Shown: positions 1 to 8,958 of the stretch, in pieces
How the letters are laid out: every line of letters begins with the position of its first letter
Position numbering within the stretch: position 1 is the stretch's first letter
From: Polaromonas sp.
GTDB taxonomy: Bacteria; Pseudomonadota; Gammaproteobacteria; Burkholderiales; Burkholderiaceae_C
Direction of reading: 5' to 3'
Length of the DNA: 64,000 bases
Assembly: GCF_012927485.1 (NCBI RefSeq)
Contig: NZ_JABBPC010000003.1
Coordinates: forward strand, 33,749 to 97,748
Notes under the pieces: model-generated
What the model saw: only the letters and a program-made list of their open reading frames with translations
What the model was told of the DNA's origin: nothing
Databases searched by the model: none
Translations under genes and position numbers: made by a program

Positions 1-2451
1 GCGCCAGCGGTTCACCCGGCAAGCCGCTTGAAACAAGAGTACGTCGTCCATGCCCCGGTCAATGAACAAGGTATGTAACGTCGGCTCGTCAAACCCCGTA
101 AGTAGCTTGTCGACCACCACTATGAGCGCGTTGTTGACCTTCAAGCCTTGTTTGGCTCCTTCGCCCTTTCGGCGAAACTCGTCAATAACAGCGTCTTGGT
201 TCCGCCCACCATTGAGCGTGGCGCAATTGGGTTCGCCCTGCTTGTCGGTATAGAGCACCAGCACCGGGCAGGCCTTGATCGCCTCGGCATGCTCCGAAAA
301 GCGGGCGTCGACTGCCAGCTTGTTCAATTCGTCGCGCAATAGCTTTTGATAGGAAATAGCCGCCTTGATCGAGTAGGCAGCAAACATGGCCTTACCCTCG
401 CCCAATGTTCGCCCAGGGGGGCGCACTGCCATCATCGTTTTGGCTACAAACACCAAAGCGGCTTGTTGTGCGACGAGTTCCTGCCGTGTTGTTTTGTGGT
501 AAATCTCATCAGAGCTCGGCCCACGCAGCTCCTCGCCGTCCTTGAGCTTCTGCACGGTCTCGACCACTCTATATTGCAAGTGATCTTCAAAACGAATGAC
601 ATTTTGAATCGGGTTCAAAATTACTTTGTCACGAATGGCTTGCGTCATCGTGTACGCGAAATACGGTGCCCACCGAATGTCATCACCTGCCGCCGCTGGC
701 GAACGCCACTCTCCAAAGCGAGCAAGAATCTCGTCCCTCGGTGTCGCTGTCAGACCAATGATGAGATTGCGCTTAGCGCCTTCTGGGCGAATCGTCCCCC
801 ACTCGTCAAAAATCTCAATGGTTGCGTCATGTAAAAGCCCGTTCTGGGTCCTATGCACTTCGTCAATGACAAAGGCCACGCGCTTGTTGGTCAAAAGCTT
901 TGATAGTGCTGGTTCGGTCTCAGCCAGCTTCCTGATAGACGGGAACTTTTGAATGTTCACCACGACCACGCGCGCGCCGTTTTTCAGGCCGTCGCGCAGG
1001 TCCTTGAAGGTCTCCGCCTCAATGACAATGTTCTGAGTTGCCCGCAAGCGCGCAGCCTCCTCAGCCACGTTCTGGCGCAGCTCTGTGCGATCAGTCAACA
1101 AAATACATAAATCAAACAAGGGCGCTGCCGAGAGACTACGAACGTCTGCCATATCTGCCAATGCCTGCGCCAGCCAGACAATGACATTGGTCTTACCCAA
1201 GCCCGCTGCGCCTTGCAACAGGATGGAATGTGATTCCTGACCATTGCGATGCAACAGGGTTTTGCGAACAATTTCATCCGCTTTCCTTGCATCTAACGCG
1301 GGCAGCGACAAAGCCAACGCAGCGCGAATATCCGTCTCATTAATCTTGGACTGGCTTTCGTTTGCATACAGCTCACGCACCCGACTCATAGCTTGGTACA
1401 GCATGGCGCGCTGCGCAGGGCGCGGTCGCAAGATGTCTGTGCCTGTCGTCGTGCGGCTAGGTCGGTTTTGATTAAAGAAATGAATTTCTCGATCCACGCC
1501 GTCCGCTGGATCAAAAAATGACGCCAAGTGCTCCGACAAAGCAACCGAAGGCGACTTTTCACGCATCTCCGCCGTCCGCATAAAGGCGTCCGCAACTTTG
1601 GCAGGTAGCGTCTCCACTAACGCCCTGGTGTCATCCTTCTGAATGGCATCGTCAATGTCTTGCAATAGCCATTTGATATCAGGCAATACCATCATGGCAC
1701 CCATGTCGATACCAGTGATATGGGTCGCCTTTTCAAAGAGACAAATCGACTGGCGAATTTCCCAACGCACTCTTTCGCTCAAGTCGCGATGTTGAAAACC
1801 CGGCCACCTTCCACCCTCGGCTGCATAGCGTTCGCGCGCCTCATGCAGCGCCGCGATACCAGCCTCAACGCAATCGTGGGCAATTTTTTTGCGACCGTGC
1901 CCAGAAGCCGTTTGCCCGGTCTGTGCAGTCTTCAACTCCGAATATGCAAGATACAGTCCGTTGACAAAAAACACCAGATCGGGGCGACGGCGAATACGCT
2001 TCTTGCTATAGGTGAAGTACCGGTCAAACGTGGCTTCTGGTATTACTCGCAAATAGTTCTTTTTGAATAGCTCCGTCGCCTTGGAATCAGCGCCTGCTCG
2101 TGGTGCTTCATTCCACAATACAAAAGACTGCCCCGCAAAAGTCAGGCTTTCACGCAAAACGAAAGCAGCGTTTGCCTTTGCCTCAATCTTGGGCAGCAAT
2201 GTCTCTGTCAAAAAGGCCTGCAGAAAAGCCGCGTCGGATTCATAGCCTTTTGAAACCCTGGCGTATGCCGCAACGTTGAGCGGGCAACCCTGGCGCAAGA
2301 ACTGAAGCAAATCCCCAGGGACTATCCAACGCGAAGCGTCGATATCGGTAGGCTTGCCAAGTATCCAATCCAGCCCACCTGGCGGCGCCTCAGTCAGGTA
2401 TGGAATGAAGACGCCATTTTGAAAGTCACTTTCCTTGAATCCGTGGGCCAT
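1..2451 (-). CDS. hsdR: Type I restriction enzyme R subunit HsdR (3' end outside window)
   Basis: This is the ATP-dependent translocase and nuclease subunit of a type I restriction-modification complex. The frame is open from an ATG 14 nt downstream of the hsdMS stop to the window edge (817 codons), so the ORF track misses it because no stop is present. I read a PD-(D/E)xK nuclease core near residues 156-174 (RPDLVF...ELKTA), Walker A near 413-421 (QGAAGLGKTN), a DEVHR helicase box near 530 and TATPRDE near 570. The C-terminal part that contacts the methylase is cut off. It is the last gene of the RHH-hsdMS-hsdR operon. There is no frameshift in the readable part, so it looks functional. Confidence 0.93.
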   Translation of the reverse strand, partial: MAHGFKESDFQNGVFIPYLTEAPPGGLDWILGKPTDIDASRWIVPGDLLQFLRQGCPLNVAAYARVSKGYESDAAFLQAFLTETLLPKIEAKANAAFVLRESLTFAGQSFVLWNEAPRAGADSKATELFKKNYLRVIPEATFDRYFTYSKKRIRRRPDLVFFVNGLYLAYSELKTAQTGQTASGHGRKKIAHDCVEAGIAALHEARERYAAEGGRWPGFQHRDLSERVRWEIRQSICLFEKATHITGIDMGAMMVLPDIKWLLQDIDDAIQKDDTRALVETLPAKVADAFMRTAEMREKSPSVALSEHLASFFDPADGVDREIHFFNQNRPSRTTTGTDILRPRPAQRAMLYQAMSRVRELYANESQSKINETDIRAALALSLPALDARKADEIVRKTLLHRNGQESHSILLQGAAGLGKTNVIVWLAQALADMADVRSLSAAPLFDLCILLTDRTELRQNVAEEAARLRATQNIVIEAETFKDLRDGLKNGARVVVVNIQKFPSIRKLAETEPALSKLLTNKRVAFVIDEVHRTQNGLLHDATIEIFDEWGTIRPEGAKRNLIIGLTATPRDEILARFGEWRSPAAAGDDIRWAPYFAYTMTQAIRDKVILNPIQNVIRFEDHLQYRVVETVQKLKDGEELRGPSSDEIYHKTTRQELVAQQAALVFVAKTMMAVRPPGRTLGEGKAMFAAYSIKAAISYQKLLRDELNKLAVDARFSEHAEAIKACPVLVLYTDKQGEPNCATLNGGRNQDAVIDEFRRKGEGAKQGLKVNNALIVVVDKLLTGFDEPTLHTLFIDRGMDDVLLFQAACRVNRWR

Positions 2452-2465
2452 GGGAATCTTTCTAG

Positions 2466-5228
2466 TTAAGCCATTGGGGCATTTGCTGGTGGCTCGACGC
2501 TTGAAAGATCAATCTTGCCGGTCACTGCTTCGTAAATTATTGACTTACGCTGCTCTTTGAGAAGCGCCGAGAACCGATTGATTAATTCGAGTTGTGCATC
2601 AATTTTCGATAACTCGCGATCAAGGAAAGCAGTAATCGCAATTTGCTCTTCCTTTGGTGGAACGGAAATAGGGTGGGCCAAAAATCGCTCCCGCTGAAGC
2701 TCAGTTTGTTTTGTTGAGCCTTTGGCGTAACGCGAGTTGATCAGCTCATAATTTACGCTCAGAAGATAATTCAAAAACGAAGCAGTCTGCTGGTGCTTAA
2801 GGCGAAGAATGGAAACGTGGCTATCCGCATACCCTTCGTGATCCACCAATACACACTTTCCAAGAACGCCTTCACCAGTGGAAGCAATGAGAATATCTCG
2901 TCTAAGGTAACGTCCCTTTTTCCCCGTCAACGGCTCGCATTCTTTCCGTTTTTCAGGTCTGAATGAATAGGTAGACAAGCATGCCTGATTGGCGATGAAG
3001 TGGCCTGTTTCATCGGCGTATTGCGGCTGCGCCCCACGCTGCATATCCAACGCATGATCCTTGATTCGCTCAATGGACCAATGGGACGGGCTAGCGCCAA
3101 TCCACTCAAACTCACTAATCGCAATAGGCCTTGCTGCAGCACCATGGACATCACTAAGATTTGCAGCGATTTCGGCTTCCAGCTGCACCATTTCTTCTTC
3201 AACTGCCGCTATTTCCTTGAGGATGTCCTTGATCATCCTTATCTCACTAACCTTTGGAAACAGCGGGTTAAAACCAATTTCACAACCGGTCTTGGTCCCC
3301 AACATGCACCATGGCTCGGGCACCCAACGAGCCAAAAAACTTGCAATCAATTGATTGTTGATAGTTTCGTCTTCTGAATACGCCACGATCTCGCTGTCTT
3401 TTTCCACAAGACGGTCTAGCACAATATCAACTTTGACTAGTTCCAGTCCCTTTGACTTGGCGATTTTTGCCTTGGCTGTCAACACGCCCAGTCCTTTTTC
3501 TAAAGAGTCAATGACAATAGCGCCGGTTTCGTTGTTTCGTCGATAGACCGGACCACCCTTCACATCGACAGCGGTTTGCTCGGCACTGCGCGCAGCTTCA
3601 TTGAACTGAGCGACTATTTCTTTGATTGTTATTTCGCCGAATGGAGCGAGGTCAAGTAGCCCATCACCCACCGAAAAGACATCACCGTCAAAGTGCACAG
3701 CGATCTTTTCACCTTCAATTTTTTTGGACTTGCCAATTGCCCGGCCCAATTCATCGTGCCGCCAAAGCTCCAGTTCAACCTTGTTGTAGAGCAGTGCATC
3801 AATCCGGAGTTTGCGGGTGATGGGCCCGTCGGCAAAGTTGCAGAAAGCTTCAACGATTCGCGCCCGATTAGTCTCGTCAATTGCACATGTCTTTTGATTC
3901 AATGATGGTTTAATCTTGGTAAAGCAGTTTTCGGCATTGATTAACAGTACGAAGCCCTTGCGGTTCGTCGGCTTCGCACGATTGAGAACCCATAAGTATG
4001 TATGAATGCCGGTATTGAAAAACTCGTTCCGCGGCAACTGGATAATCGCCTCGACGATATCCTGCTCTTGAATCAGAAAGCGCCGGGTTTCGGATTCACC
4101 CCCTCCAGCGTCACCAGAAAACAAAGTGGACCCAGAATGCACGATGGTAGCTACACCAGTTTCAGACAGGTGAAACGCTGCATGTTGCAGAAACAAAAGT
4201 TGTCCATCGGGCGTTGGCGGCATCCGGTTCTTATCAAAACGCCCAGAGGCATCCAATTCCAATGTCTTTTTGATGTCTTTCCAATCCACCCCGTATGGCG
4301 GATTGGCGACTATGGCATCGAACTTGTCGTGCAGAAACAGATCGTTGGTTAGGGTGTTCCCCCACTCGATTCGTGCATCTTCACGAAAGCGCGCCTCGAT
4401 CGCGGCAAGGGCATAGAGCGCGTCGTTTAACTCCTGCCCGCGTGTGCGCACGGACAATTCAGGGAAGGCTTCTCGCAAGGCATCTTCGGTCGCGAATAGA
4501 AAGTTTCCGCCACCGCTGGCCATGTCATACACATCTGCAATACCAGTGCCGCCACTCCCCTCTCGCCTAAGTTCGACAATGATCGCTGTTGCCAGATCAA
4601 TGACATCAGATGGTGTGTACTGCTCGCCAGCCGTTTCCGCAGAAATGTCCGCCCACTTCCGCTTGATGTGTTCCTCGATGGTTGTGATTTCTGAGTTATC
4701 AAAAGGCGTAAGGTCAATGGATGCCCATTTCTGCGCAAACGGGAAAAGCGGGCAATTGTCACGACTAAAAAGGTCGGATGCCTTACCCTGCATATCCAAG
4801 AACTTCGCGTGGCCCTGTGCATAGCCAATTCCCAACAGACGCTTGGTGTCAGGATCATATTGTTCGAGGTGCGTCAGCAGGCGAGTAAGGAAGTTACCCC
4901 CAGGCACTAGGCAGGTTTCGCGAAGGCCTTTGCCATGCAATAGCAAATCCCGGTTGTTTCCTTTGTTCGCAGCCTTTGCTGCGTACTCTAACCACTCCAT
5001 ATGCGACGGATCTTCTATCCTGAAATTCGATGCGACCTCAGTCCTGAATTCTTCGATGCGTGCTTGACGAAAACGCCGCAAGCGCGATTCAAGCATCATC
5101 AGCGCAAAGAACGGCATCATATAAGCGGGCCATTCACTGGCCTTTATGCCTGCACCGCGCAGAGTGTCAGCGGTCTCCCAGATTTTGTCCGCGCAAGAGA
5201 GCAATCCAGCTCCAATTTTCTTGGTCAT
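2466..5228 (-). CDS. hsdM: Fused type I modification-specificity protein HsdM-HsdS
   Basis: A 920-aa protein joining an adenine-N6 methylase to a specificity region. The N-terminal two thirds is an HsdM-like methylase with the SAM-binding DMASGGGNFL motif and catalytic NPPY (IVANPPYGVDW). From about residue 700 it becomes one HsdS-type target recognition domain (SEFEWIGASPSHW...) followed by a conserved helix (PPKEEQIAITAFLDRELSKID). Ordinary HsdM is about 500 aa and HsdS about 400 aa with two recognition domains. Here they are one polypeptide with a single domain, so a dimer would be expected to read a symmetric site; that is inference. The ATG overlaps the TGA of the upstream RHH gene (ATGA). 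Confidence 0.92.
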   Translation of the reverse strand: MTKKIGAGLLSCADKIWETADTLRGAGIKASEWPAYMMPFFALMMLESRLRRFRQARIEEFRTEVASNFRIEDPSHMEWLEYAAKAANKGNNRDLLLHGKGLRETCLVPGGNFLTRLLTHLEQYDPDTKRLLGIGYAQGHAKFLDMQGKASDLFSRDNCPLFPFAQKWASIDLTPFDNSEITTIEEHIKRKWADISAETAGEQYTPSDVIDLATAIIVELRREGSGGTGIADVYDMASGGGNFLFATEDALREAFPELSVRTRGQELNDALYALAAIEARFREDARIEWGNTLTNDLFLHDKFDAIVANPPYGVDWKDIKKTLELDASGRFDKNRMPPTPDGQLLFLQHAAFHLSETGVATIVHSGSTLFSGDAGGGESETRRFLIQEQDIVEAIIQLPRNEFFNTGIHTYLWVLNRAKPTNRKGFVLLINAENCFTKIKPSLNQKTCAIDETNRARIVEAFCNFADGPITRKLRIDALLYNKVELELWRHDELGRAIGKSKKIEGEKIAVHFDGDVFSVGDGLLDLAPFGEITIKEIVAQFNEAARSAEQTAVDVKGGPVYRRNNETGAIVIDSLEKGLGVLTAKAKIAKSKGLELVKVDIVLDRLVEKDSEIVAYSEDETINNQLIASFLARWVPEPWCMLGTKTGCEIGFNPLFPKVSEIRMIKDILKEIAAVEEEMVQLEAEIAANLSDVHGAAARPIAISEFEWIGASPSHWSIERIKDHALDMQRGAQPQYADETGHFIANQACLSTYSFRPEKRKECEPLTGKKGRYLRRDILIASTGEGVLGKCVLVDHEGYADSHVSILRLKHQQTASFLNYLLSVNYELINSRYAKGSTKQTELQRERFLAHPISVPPKEEQIAITAFLDRELSKIDAQLELINRFSALLKEQRKSIIYEAVTGKIDLSSVEPPANAPMA

Positions 5229-5425
5229 TTAGCTTTTCTTTTTAAGTTGTTTGCGGGAAATCCCGGTTCCTGAATCGACACTCCGACCCGCCCGCAATAG
5301 TCCCGAATCATGATTTCAATCATGTTGGCAATGCTCCGGTGTTCCAGCTCAGCGGCCGCGCGCACGGCATCTTTCAGCCCCGGCTCAATACGAAAAGTCA
5401 ATGTGGTGGTTTTGGTGGTGGCCAT
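5225..5425 (-). CDS. Ribbon-helix-helix (Arc/CopG-like) regulator of the RM operon
   Basis: A 66-aa protein starting MATTKTTTLTFRIEPGLKD, a beta strand typical of ribbon-helix-helix DNA-binding proteins, followed by two helices (DAVRAAAELEHRSIANMIEIMIRDYC). The ORF track begins further upstream, but this ATG starts directly at the conserved strand. Its stop overlaps the hsdMS start (ATGA), so it is translationally coupled to the methylase. The likely role is autoregulation of the RM operon through the inverted repeat in the divergent promoter region. An antitoxin role is an alternative, but no toxin gene is adjacent. Confidence 0.8.
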   Translation of the reverse strand: MATTKTTTLTFRIEPGLKDAVRAAAELEHRSIANMIEIMIRDYCGRVGVSIQEPGFPANNLKRKAK

Positions 5426-5445
5426 GGTGTTACCCCATACAGCGT

Positions 5446-5474
5446 TTGTACTGTGGATATACTGCACTGTACAA
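5446..5474. promoter_or_regulatory. Inverted repeat between divergent RM operon and plus-strand genes
   Basis: TTGTAC, 17 bases, GTACAA lies in the 115-bp divergent intergenic region, with TATACT inside. It is a candidate operator for the ribbon-helix-helix protein and could govern both directions. Seen as a repeat; function inferred. Confidence 0.45.
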
Positions 5475-5540
5475 CAAAGCTCAGAGGCGTCCGATGGCGT
5501 GGGGTCCCACGCTGATTTCACCGTCCAGCAGGGAGACAAC

Positions 5541-6797
5541 ATGGCCCGTAATTACTCGACCAAAGACTTTTTTCGGCACATGCCCAACGTGCTGCTGGCC
5601 CGCTACTTTGCGGGGCGCGCGGTGTTTGGCGAGTTCGACTTTGCCGCCATGTCCGAGACCCGGCACGACGGGTTGTTTGCTGCCTGGCTGGCCTTGCCCG
5701 AAGCCCAACGCAACACGATGGATGCCGAGTTTCACGACATCTTTGAGATGAGTTGCGAGAAGGGCTGCCACGCTATTCTGGACGAAGCCAAATGGCACCT
5801 AGGCCAAGACGCAGACCCCAACGCTGCCAATGGCTTCGCTGAAATGCTGGCCGCGCTGACCAGCCACTACGCGCGCGCCATGGTCACGTATCTGGACCAC
5901 AACACGTTTTGGCGTGGTGCCCGGCACTTTTATCATGCAGACACCGTGTCGCACTGGCGCAAGCGCAAGAACCTGCCACACAACGCGGCATCAGTGGTCA
6001 CCTCCAGCATCCTGGCGCTGGCCAACCGCATCCGCACCCACTTTCACCAAACCGAGGGCCGGGGCAACAACTGCGTGGTGGAGCCTTTTCGCCGGGGCGA
6101 CCTCGATTACTTCTTTGCCTACCCGGAAGACTATTCACAACAAAGCCACGAGTGGGTCAACGGACAGTTTGACATTCGCCCGCACAACCCGGCGTTTGAG
6201 GTGATCTTTGTCTACTCGCAGTCTGAAGGCTCGCTGGACCTGAACTATCGGGGCTCCTACAAAGCCATAGAGCCGCTGCAAGCCATGTTTGCCGAAACCA
6301 TTCTGCAATTGCCCGAACTGCCGCCCGACCCCAAAGACTCGCGGGTGTATGACCTGGGGCCACTGCGGCAGCGTAATTTTGAATTCACCTACGACCTGGG
6401 CAGCGGCATTGAGAGCGTTGTCGTCAAAAAGCTGCGCCTGTCGTCACGCGCAACCCGAGGCGAACGTATCTCGCTGGAAGCCGACACCAGCCAAGACCCG
6501 CAGGCTGTGTACGCCTTGCTGGATCGCATCCAAACCGCCATGCCCATGGCCCAGTACAGCGTCACCCAAGTGGACCTGGCCGTGTCCATGATCGTCGAGG
6601 CCGACCGGCCACCCAAGACGGTCAACATCCACATCACCTACCCCAACTCCTGCTCGCTCAAGTACGACGAGCTGGGCTTGAAACTGCGCGACATGCTCAG
6701 TGCCTCGGGCATTGAACCGCGCGAACCGACCGAATTGGCTACACCTGCCGCCGCTACGGCCCATACCCCCACACCTGCACTTGCACTGGTGGAATGA
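5541..6797 (+). CDS. Hypothetical 418-aa protein of accessory element
   Basis: The ORF track starts at 5310, inside the opposite RHH gene; the better start is ATG 5541 (MARNYSTKDFF) preceded by AGGGAGA. I recognise no domain. The protein has no signal peptide or membrane segment. It is rich in aromatic and charged residues (NTFWRGARHFYHADT, FFAYPEDYSQQSHEW) and ends in an Ala/Pro/Thr tail. It overlaps the next gene by 4 nt (ATGA), so the two are translated together. It is transcribed divergently from the RM operon and may be part of the same defence or maintenance cargo, but its function is unknown. Confidence 0.8.
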   Translation: MARNYSTKDFFRHMPNVLLARYFAGRAVFGEFDFAAMSETRHDGLFAAWLALPEAQRNTMDAEFHDIFEMSCEKGCHAILDEAKWHLGQDADPNAANGFAEMLAALTSHYARAMVTYLDHNTFWRGARHFYHADTVSHWRKRKNLPHNAASVVTSSILALANRIRTHFHQTEGRGNNCVVEPFRRGDLDYFFAYPEDYSQQSHEWVNGQFDIRPHNPAFEVIFVYSQSEGSLDLNYRGSYKAIEPLQAMFAETILQLPELPPDPKDSRVYDLGPLRQRNFEFTYDLGSGIESVVVKKLRLSSRATRGERISLEADTSQDPQAVYALLDRIQTAMPMAQYSVTQVDLAVSMIVEADRPPKTVNIHITYPNSCSLKYDELGLKLRDMLSASGIEPREPTELATPAAATAHTPTPALALVE

Positions 6798-7582
6798 CAC
6801 CCCAAGCCGCCTTGATCGAGTTGCTGGCCCGCGTCGGCGTGCGCAACGGTGCGGCAGTCACGGTCAACACGGAGGAGTTGAACCAGTGGCCCACAGCGGC
6901 AGTATCCGCGTTGAAGTCACAAGGTCTGCTCCTGAAAGCGCGCCCTGTCAAAAGCGTTGTGTGCCCTGGCTGCGAACAGGAATGCAGCATGCCCGTACAC
7001 ACCCCGCCAAGCGCCAACGCACCCGCCGCATCCTTCGTGGTGTGTGACAAGCGCAGCGACACCAATCGCGTGCCGATCCCCGCTGCACGGTTGGCCCTAT
7101 GGCGCTGTGATGCCCAAGCGGTGTGCGAATTTGTTGCCGCCAATCTCGGCCTGCAACGAACCACTGTGCAGCCGTCCGAAGACCGTTTGCTGCCCATTGG
7201 CATGGCGCGAGGGAACAAGCGCACCCAGATGCTCTGCCTGCGCGTACAGGACGACTTGGCGCTGGTAGTTGGCACGGATGGCATGCCGCTGGCGGATGTC
7301 GTCGGCTTCGAGGATGCCAGCTTCACGCTGGATCAGGCAGTGATTCGCCAAATGGTGGACGCAGCCACCACCACCGACCCGCGCCACACACCCAGCACCG
7401 CCAAGCGCGAGGCGCGCAAGATAGACACGCAAGCCATGTACGCGAGTTGGCAAAAGGCATACCGCGCTCTGCTCAAGAAGAGTCCGGGTAAATCGGACGT
7501 TTGGTATTCGCAGCAGATCGCCAAGACTGCCGTTGCGCAAGGTCGCGACGCCAGCACCATCAAAAAGAACATGATTTCTTGA
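6794..7582 (+). CDS. Hypothetical 262-aa protein, Cys-rich motif and HTH-like C-terminus
   Basis: The second gene of a coupled pair, overlapping the first by ATGA. The N-terminus (MTPQAALIELLARVGVRNG) could be a small helical DNA-binding fold. A Cys cluster follows near residues 56-62 (VVCPGCEQEC), with a later FVVCDK, suggesting a zinc site. The C-terminus (SDVWYSQQIAKTAVAQGRDASTIKKN) looks like a helix-turn-helix. A strong hairpin terminator lies just after the stop, so the pair forms one transcription unit. Function is not recognised; a regulatory or DNA-binding role is plausible. Confidence 0.8.
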   Translation: MTPQAALIELLARVGVRNGAAVTVNTEELNQWPTAAVSALKSQGLLLKARPVKSVVCPGCEQECSMPVHTPPSANAPAASFVVCDKRSDTNRVPIPAARLALWRCDAQAVCEFVAANLGLQRTTVQPSEDRLLPIGMARGNKRTQMLCLRVQDDLALVVGTDGMPLADVVGFEDASFTLDQAVIRQMVDAATTTDPRHTPSTAKREARKIDTQAMYASWQKAYRALLKKSPGKSDVWYSQQIAKTAVAQGRDASTIKKNMIS

Positions 7583-7585
7583 AAT

Positions 7586-7616
7586 AGTTGGGCGGAAAGT
7601 TTTCGCCCAACTTTTA
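7586..7616 (+). terminator. Rho-independent terminator after the two-gene unit
   Basis: AGTTGGGCG and CGCCCAACT form a 9-bp stem followed by TTTTA, 4 nt after the stop codon of the preceding gene. It separates the unknown pair from the replication-type module. Confidence 0.7.
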
Positions 7617-7781
7617 CGCCTGATAACGCGCCCTTTCGCGCTGTTCTGTTCCAGGCCGCGCATCCCTCTTTCCCTCTGAAACGCCACTCACAGCACGCCG
7701 CCGCGTGGGCCTTTTATCGCCCAAAACGCCCAAACAAACTTGCGTCTGAGTTCATTCCATACCCGTCAAAGAGGACCCAAC

Positions 7782-8039
7782 ATGACGACCACCATCCTGC
7801 GTATCCCAGCCGCCAAAACCCAATCCGGCTACTCCCGCTCCACCATTTACCTGCGCATTGCGCAAGGTTTGTGGACCAAACCCGTCAGCCTGGGGCCGCG
7901 CGCCGTCGGCTGGCCCTCCAACGAAATTGAAGCGCTGAATGCTGCGCGCATTTCCGGCAAGACCGATACCCAAATCCGCGAATTGGTCGAGACGCTGCAC
8001 ACCAAGCGCAAAGACCTGATGGCAGCTTGGGGGCTGTAG
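7782..8039 (+). CDS. AlpA-family phage/element regulator
   Basis: An 85-aa protein starting at ATG 7782 after an AGAGGA ribosome site; the upstream extension in the ORF track lacks such support. The sequence (TQSGYSRSTIYLRIAQGLWTKPVSLGPRAVGWPSNEIEAL) is the classic AlpA/excisionase-like winged HTH seen at the head of prophage and integrative element modules. AlpA proteins control excision or integrase expression. It heads the gene train that runs to 12690. Confidence 0.88.
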   Translation: MTTTILRIPAAKTQSGYSRSTIYLRIAQGLWTKPVSLGPRAVGWPSNEIEALNAARISGKTDTQIRELVETLHTKRKDLMAAWGL

Positions 8040-8041
8040 CC

Positions 8042-8140
8042 ATGAAAACCACTCTTCACGCCATCACCTATTGGTTGATCCAGTCCGCGCCTTATGCCGT
8101 TGCCATCCTTTTGGGTGTTGGGTTGAAAGGCTGCGTATGA
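8042..8140 (+). CDS. 32-aa hydrophobic peptide between alpA and primase
   Basis: Too short for the ORF track. It starts 2 nt after the AlpA stop (MKTTLHAITYWLIQSAPYAV) and ends in ATGA overlap with the primase start. The hydrophobic middle (YAVAILLGVGLKG) could span a membrane. It may be a translational coupler or a small membrane protein; only the position and coding continuity support it. Confidence 0.5.
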   Translation: MKTTLHAITYWLIQSAPYAVAILLGVGLKGCV

Positions 8141-8958
8141 ACGACCTGACCGACCAATTCAGGCTGGCCATTGCGGCGGCGGGACTGACACCGCCGACTG
8201 AAATCAATGACGACGGCGTCATCCACCGTTTCAGCACCAGCGGCAAACCCACCCACAAAAACGGCTGGTACATGCTGCACACCGACGGCATCGCCGCAGG
8301 GGCGTTTGGCGACTGGCGCGAGGGCTTTACGCAAAACTGGTGCAGCAAGGCGGACACGTCCATGACCGAAGTGGAACGGGTTGCCCACCGTGAGCGCGTC
8401 AAGGCCATGCAGCGCCAGCGTGAAGACGACCTGGCACAGCGCCAGCAATTGGCAGCGACGGACGCACTCAAGCGCTGGACGGCAGCAACACCTTGCGCCC
8501 AGCACGACTACCTGACCCGCAAAGGCATTCAGCCCCATGGCGCAAAGATCGAGGGTGACAAGCTGTTGATCCCGATGCGTGACACGGCGGGCACGGTCCA
8601 CAGCTTGCAAACAATAGCGCCAGACGGCACCAAGATGTTTATGTCGGGCGGCAGGGTCAAAGGCTGTTACTTCGGTATCGGCAAACCCAAGGGCGCCCTG
8701 ATCGTGTGCGAAGGCTTCGCCACCGGCGCAAGTATTCACGAATGCGCGGGCCATGCCGTCGCGGTCGCCTTCAATGCGGGCAATCTTGAGGCGGTCGCTG
8801 TGGCACTGCGCGGCAAGTACCCGGCTCTCAAAATCATCATTGCCGCTGACGACGATCACCAGACCCCCGGCAACCCCGGCATGGCCAAAGCCACTGCAGC
8901 GGCGCAAGCAACGGGTGCCACGCTGGCCGTGCCGGTGTTTAAGGCGACAACATCATGA
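8137..8958 (+). CDS. Toprim-domain primase of the mobile element
   Basis: A 273-aa protein starting at MNDLTDQFRLAI (ATGA overlap with the upstream small ORF). The N-terminal part resembles the zinc-binding/primase region of element-encoded primases (NGWYMLHTDGIAAGAFGDW). From about residue 185 a Toprim fold is clear: ALIVCEGFATGASIHE, then IIIAADDD, giving the acidic metal-binding residues. It would prime replication of the element. It overlaps the DUF3987 gene by 4 nt, the usual partner in these modules. Confidence 0.88.
   Translation: MNDLTDQFRLAIAAAGLTPPTEINDDGVIHRFSTSGKPTHKNGWYMLHTDGIAAGAFGDWREGFTQNWCSKADTSMTEVERVAHRERVKAMQRQREDDLAQRQQLAATDALKRWTAATPCAQHDYLTRKGIQPHGAKIEGDKLLIPMRDTAGTVHSLQTIAPDGTKMFMSGGRVKGCYFGIGKPKGALIVCEGFATGASIHECAGHAVAVAFNAGNLEAVAVALRGKYPALKIIIAADDDHQTPGNPGMAKATAAAQATGATLAVPVFKATTS

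Noticed and set aside
50-2245. Several 60-160 aa plus-strand ORFs over hsdR
   Set aside because: The minus strand is one long open HsdR frame with nuclease and helicase motifs; the plus ORFs are shadows.
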